DNA of 26,420 nt from assembly GCA_964588725.1 (NCBI GenBank), contig CAZPQL010000042.1, positions 1-26,420 on the forward strand, in the 5' to 3' direction. This document shows positions 23,275 through 26,420 of the stretch, one piece after another (position 1 is the first letter of the stretch; each line of letters opens with the position of its first letter). The notes under the pieces are model-generated. The model was not told the origin of the DNA, made no database searches, and saw nothing but the letters and a program-made list of their open reading frames with translations. Origin of the DNA: UBA5972 sp964588725 (GTDB lineage Bacteria; Pseudomonadota; Alphaproteobacteria; Rhodobacterales; Rhodobacteraceae). The position numbers were made by a program, and so were the translations under genes.

Positions 23275-23353
23275 CCAAGTGTTCGCTGTTGATTGGCTAC
23301 CAGATAAACCTGAACTCATTACTCTGATCTACAGCGGCACCTGATCCTTTGGA

Positions 23354-23683
23354 TCAAAAATGTGGGTGGCTGCCCACATATCCGACTTTGGCCAGACACT
23401 TGTGGCTGAAATATTTCTTCCAACCACCATGCGCATAGCGCTGGCGCAGACACTTGCTGGGTGGATTGTGGCGGTGCACATGGGTTGTCCCGGTGTGCGG
23501 GTGAGACGTTGTACTGACGGTCGTCGTAGTTCTGTTGGCGTTGTTGGCAAGCGCGGCCAGCGCGGCGATACCAACCAGCGCTGCAAATACGTCACCCGCG
23601 TCAGCGGCTTCAGCCGAGGTTGCGGACATGCCGGTCAGTGCGATTGAAGCGGCGGCGATGGTTGTGATGATTTTGTTTGTCAT
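23354..23683 (-). CDS. Small exported protein, unknown function
   Basis: 109 residues from ATG 23683, with AAAGGA 8 bases upstream. The N-terminal 26 residues are a signal peptide (MTNKIITTIAAASIALTGMS, cleavage probably after AEA). The mature chain has a hydrophobic ALVGIAALAALANNANR segment, then a Thr/His-rich stretch (TTSHPHTGTTHVHRHNPPSK) and a C-terminal basic part with two cysteines (CLRQRYAHGGWKKYFSHKCL). It resembles unnamed small periplasmic proteins of Rhodobacteraceae. The histidines may bind metal, which is speculation. A separate transcription unit, closed by the terminator at 23246. Confidence 0.7.
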   Translation of the reverse strand: MTNKIITTIAAASIALTGMSATSAEAADAGDVFAALVGIAALAALANNANRTTTTVSTTSHPHTGTTHVHRHNPPSKCLRQRYAHGGWKKYFSHKCLAKVGYVGSHPHF

Positions 23684-23884
23684 GGTTCTGGTCCTTTCAA
23701 GTTTCAAACGAATTCCCGGTGCTTTCGTATTTCGGGTGGCACCCGCCGGAGTGGCGATGTGCTGTGAACCAAATTTGCGACAAACGGCAAAAGATAGGCA
23801 ATATCGGAGCGTTGATAGGTGATAACGTCGGCGACGCGGGGGCTTGATATTGAATAACACGTGCATTTGCGTCATTCTAAACCC

Positions 23885-24184
23885 ATGAAAAATCACCTTA
23901 TATACGGTCTTGCCATTGCCGGGGCGCTTAGCCTTAGCGCAGCTTCCGCGCAAGCAGCGTGCTATGCCGACTACAAGGCCAAAAAGGCCGGGCCGCTCAA
24001 ATTACATTATGGCGTAATCGAGCTGCCCAACGCCGCATGCAAGAATCGCAAGAAAGCCCACCGCAATATCCAAAACAGGATAAAGGTTGGCGGTTGGAAC
24101 CTACTTAATGTTATGTCTGTGTTTGGACCCGAAGGGCTGGCACAGAGGAAACAGAGTGCAGGACGATTCTACCTCCGCTTCTAA
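23885..24184 (+). CDS. Conserved small exported protein
   Basis: 99 residues from ATG 23885. Signal peptide MKNHLIYGLAIAGALSLSAA, cleavage probably after AQA at about 23. The mature protein begins CYADYKAKKAGPLKLHYGVI, then ELPNAACKNRKKA, and ends WNLLNVMSVFGPEGLAQRK followed by SAGRFYLRF. I recognise this pattern from small periplasmic proteins in other Rhodobacteraceae but know no function. Two cysteines could form a disulfide. It overlaps the following membrane regulator gene by 29 bases, so the pair is co-expressed. Confidence 0.75.
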   Translation: MKNHLIYGLAIAGALSLSAASAQAACYADYKAKKAGPLKLHYGVIELPNAACKNRKKAHRNIQNRIKVGGWNLLNVMSVFGPEGLAQRKQSAGRFYLRF

Positions 24185-24869
24185 AGCACGTAATTATCTC
24201 AACCGGGGAAATCTGACCGTCTATGTCGGCACGGCCGTCATTTTGGCTATTCTCGGTATCGCTGCGGTAGTTCTGTTTCTGAACCTTCCTGACGCCAATG
24301 CTTTCAACGACAGGGTCGAGCAGATATTCGTCGATAACAACGACCTGACATCGCCCGCCGAAATCAAATTGCTGGAAATTTTGGCGCAATCGGGCACCGC
24401 GTTTTCAGATACATTGGCGTCCTATCGATTTGTCATTTTTGTGCTTCTGGTTTTTGCCACCACAATTCTGATCTCGGCGCTGGTTTTCCTGATAAACATT
24501 GCGGGCATGAACCGGCGTCTGGGCGAAGTCGAGCGCGCAGGCATTCAGATTAATTCGTTGATCGTGGCACGCGACGAACACGCGGTATACATCAACAACA
24601 TGGAATTTGCCCTGACCGAGGCCGCTTTCGAAGCACTGGCAGTGCTGTGCGAGGCCCGCATGGATGACGAATTCGTCAGCGGAATCGATCTGGAATCCCT
24701 GATCACCGGCAAAAACAGGGCAGACTGCGAAGAGGCCGCCGGAGCCACCCGCATCAAACGCCTGCGCGATCATCTGGGCAACCAGTTCATGTCGGAACTT
24801 TTAATCAAGACAATAAGCCGCAAGGGATATATGCTGGCCATAGAAAAAGATGTGATCAAAATGATCTAA
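24156..24869 (+). CDS. Two-helix membrane protein with C-terminal winged-helix DNA-binding-like domain
   Basis: 237 residues from GTG 24156, chosen for AGAGGAAA just upstream; longer in-frame starts would lie deep in the preceding gene. TM1 is at ~22-43 and TM2 at ~91-115, enclosing a ~47-residue loop that should be periplasmic, which puts both termini in the cytoplasm. Residues ~150-229 resemble an OmpR/PhoB winged helix: FALTEAAFEALAVLCEARMD, GATRIKRLRDHLGNQFMSE and the closing LIKTISRKGYML. CadC and ToxR have the DNA-binding domain first and one membrane helix after; here the order is reversed. No receiver domain. It overlaps the exported-protein gene upstream, and the kinase gene follows after 13 bases. 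Confidence 0.7.
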   Translation: MQDDSTSASKARNYLNRGNLTVYVGTAVILAILGIAAVVLFLNLPDANAFNDRVEQIFVDNNDLTSPAEIKLLEILAQSGTAFSDTLASYRFVIFVLLVFATTILISALVFLINIAGMNRRLGEVERAGIQINSLIVARDEHAVYINNMEFALTEAAFEALAVLCEARMDDEFVSGIDLESLITGKNRADCEEAAGATRIKRLRDHLGNQFMSELLIKTISRKGYMLAIEKDVIKMI

Positions 24870-24882
24870 AAGGGGCGGGCAG

Positions 24883-25686
24883 ATGAGCATCGACGAAACC
24901 AGATTGGCGCTGGAAATGCTGGGCGATCATATCGCAGCGGTCCTGAAACCCGATCACGGGGCTTCGAAATTGTCCATGACAACGTTAAAATCAGGCGCGC
25001 TTGCGACCACGTTTCTGGCAAAGGTCGCGGGTGCCCGCGCGGTGGTCAAAATATTTGCAGAAGGCCATGACGCCCACCAAGAATTCGAACGCGAAAAAAC
25101 CGCTTTGACAGGCTTTAATGGTCTTAGCATTCCCGACTTGATGTTTGTGTCAGAACCGGAACGGTTGCTGATGATGAAATATATCGACGGATCATCCATG
25201 GCGGATCACATTACAGGCGCAAATCTGTCCGATCGCGCCCATCAATTAGGAGAATGGTTTGCCACGTTGTTCAACGCTTCGCCCAAAAAACCCGACAGCA
25301 ACGACTGGTCGACCTATTTGCAGGCGTATGAGTCCGAGTTGAAAAGCGACGTCCTGACCGAACAGGAAAAAGTTCTGGGCGCCACCAAAATCACAGTCCA
25401 ATCACTGGCGCACAACGACAATGCCATGTCGAATTTCATTGTCGCCGGCGACGGGGCGATATTTGGTATCGATTTTGCCCAGGCGCGGTTCAAACCCGAA
25501 GGCTGGGACTTGATCACCGCCGCCCGCGCGCTGTTTTTGAAGTTCCCCGAAAACCTGCCGGAAGTATCGGCGTCATTGGTAGCGGGGTATAAAGACAAAG
25601 CCGCGGACAGCGGATTAACCGATCAGTTTGACCAAATAATCTCGATTGCTTGCATAGCAAACCTGGTAGCTTTGGCTCAAATTTGA
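24883..25686 (+). CDS. APH/choline-kinase-fold phosphotransferase
   Basis: 267 residues with the small-molecule kinase fold. The ATP-binding Lys56 is in RAVVKIFAEG, the hinge-like MMKYIDGSSMADHI follows, then the catalytic loop LAHNDNAMSNFI with His177, Asp179 and Asn184 in HxDxxxxN, and the metal-binding Asp197 in GIDFAQARFKPEGWDL. All key residues are present, so it should be active. The substrate is unknown; relatives phosphorylate aminoglycosides, choline, fructosamines and sugars. The start ATG follows GGGGCGGG. Close spacing suggests an operon with the membrane regulator. Confidence 0.85.
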   Translation: MSIDETRLALEMLGDHIAAVLKPDHGASKLSMTTLKSGALATTFLAKVAGARAVVKIFAEGHDAHQEFEREKTALTGFNGLSIPDLMFVSEPERLLMMKYIDGSSMADHITGANLSDRAHQLGEWFATLFNASPKKPDSNDWSTYLQAYESELKSDVLTEQEKVLGATKITVQSLAHNDNAMSNFIVAGDGAIFGIDFAQARFKPEGWDLITAARALFLKFPENLPEVSASLVAGYKDKAADSGLTDQFDQIISIACIANLVALAQI

Positions 25687-25800
25687 CATAAATTCGACCG
25701 AAAAAGACCAAGACCCGGTCACCAATACTTCCTGTTTCCAATCTATCGACAATTCAACAAAGCGTGCGCGTTTAGTGAAATTGTCGAGGATGCTTGCGGT

Positions 25801-26420
25801 ATGGCGACCCATACTTTTGACATTGGCCTGACGGATGGGACAATTAAAGTTACTGACTACTATATCGGTAGCCAGTGCGACACGACATTCGTTACGTTGA
25901 CCGACAGTGGCAACCTGAACAACGTAAGTTTGGTTAGTTTTGGCAATGGGACGGCTACGGAACCTGGCGAAAGCCCCGGAGGCGACGACCAGGTATATGC
26001 CGATCTTTCCAGTTTCAACGACGACTTCAACCTGAGTTTTCAAAGCGTTGATTCCGGTGACACAATCCATATCACCAACGCAATCATGAACGGCCCTGAT
26101 GCTTATACCGTCGTTGGCACTGTCTACACGATCAATTACATTGGTTCTGACGGTCTGCAGCATACGGTCGTCATAGATGTAGCCTCAACAAACGGGACGG
26201 GTGACGCCGATATTGTCATTACCTGTTTTGCCAAAGGCACGCTGATTGAAACCTATCACGGGCCCTCGGTGGTCGAGGATCTGGCCGTTGGCGACCGTAT
26301 ACTTTGCGGTGATGGCCGCCATCGCATCATTCAGTGGATATCCCAGCGCCACGTCGGTCCCGCTGAAATGCGACGCCACGAAGAATACCGGCCGATCCGC
26401 ATTCGCGAGGGCGCCTTAGG
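25801..26420 (+). CDS. Hint-domain protein (5' part; continues beyond window)
   Basis: 206 codons are visible, open at the window end. The first ~141 residues are a Thr/Ser/Asp/Gly-rich beta-type region (MATHTFDIGLTDGTIKVTD) without a signal peptide, as in type I secreted proteins. At Cys142 a Hint (hedgehog/intein) domain begins: CFAKGTLIETYHGPSVVEDL, AVGDRILCGDGRHRIIQWIS. This is the usual roseobacter architecture of a short N-terminal domain followed by Hint, probably exported and self-processing at the cysteine. GAGGA lies 10 bases before the ATG at 25801. The rest of the Hint domain is outside the window. Confidence 0.85.
   Translation, partial: MATHTFDIGLTDGTIKVTDYYIGSQCDTTFVTLTDSGNLNNVSLVSFGNGTATEPGESPGGDDQVYADLSSFNDDFNLSFQSVDSGDTIHITNAIMNGPDAYTVVGTVYTINYIGSDGLQHTVVIDVASTNGTGDADIVITCFAKGTLIETYHGPSVVEDLAVGDRILCGDGRHRIIQWISQRHVGPAEMRRHEEYRPIRIREGAL

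Overview
The window looks like a chromosomal segment of a Rhodobacterales (Roseobacter-type) alphaproteobacterium of roughly 55-57% GC. Evidence: a CcrM methyltransferase beside rnhB; the order pmbA - cysQ-like - DUF4170 - kdtA - lpxK; a DsbA-type protein and a DUF721/DciA protein divergent from mutY; a DUF1244 gene next to the start of pyk; a DUF2125 protein; and a short repeat with core GCCTCCGGCGGGGATATT in three intergenic copies.

Layout. 1-422 (-): a reading frame that begins as pyruvate kinase but switches after about 67 codons to something resembling the end of a gingipain-type (C25) peptidase. 569-883: DUF1244. 1193-3958: a DpkA/malate dehydrogenase-like reductase divergent from a non-pyrrolysine MttB-family methyltransferase, followed by an endonuclease/exonuclease/phosphatase protein. 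5224-6604 (-): a crotonase-like protein without the usual catalytic glutamates, and an SDR. 6605-11197: an accessory stretch ending in an intact glycine amidinotransferase (AGAT-type) gene. It holds a TetR regulator divergent from a pentapeptide / RidA / DUF2798 operon, and an AT-rich 1-kb insert with two unknown genes. Three copies of the same ~130-bp 3' end of the amidinotransferase gene punctuate it.

11342-18996: DUF2125 exported protein, pmbA, a phosphatase, DUF4170 and the lipid A/Kdo genes kdtA and lpxK on +, then the DsbA-type protein and DciA on -. 19080-23182: mutY and alkB on +, ccrM and rnhB on -; the likely ccrM promoter carries three GANTC sites, the methylase's own target. 23354-26420: two small exported proteins, a membrane-anchored winged-helix protein with reversed topology, an APH-like kinase, and the start of a Hint-domain protein cut by the window end.

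The most unusual region is 6.9-10.2 kb. The 3' end of the amidinotransferase gene seems to act as a repeated insertion point: each insertion supplies a new 3' end and leaves the old one stranded as a relic. No integrase or transposase is visible. Second in interest are the pyk chimera at the left edge and the membrane-tethered regulator at 24.2 kb.
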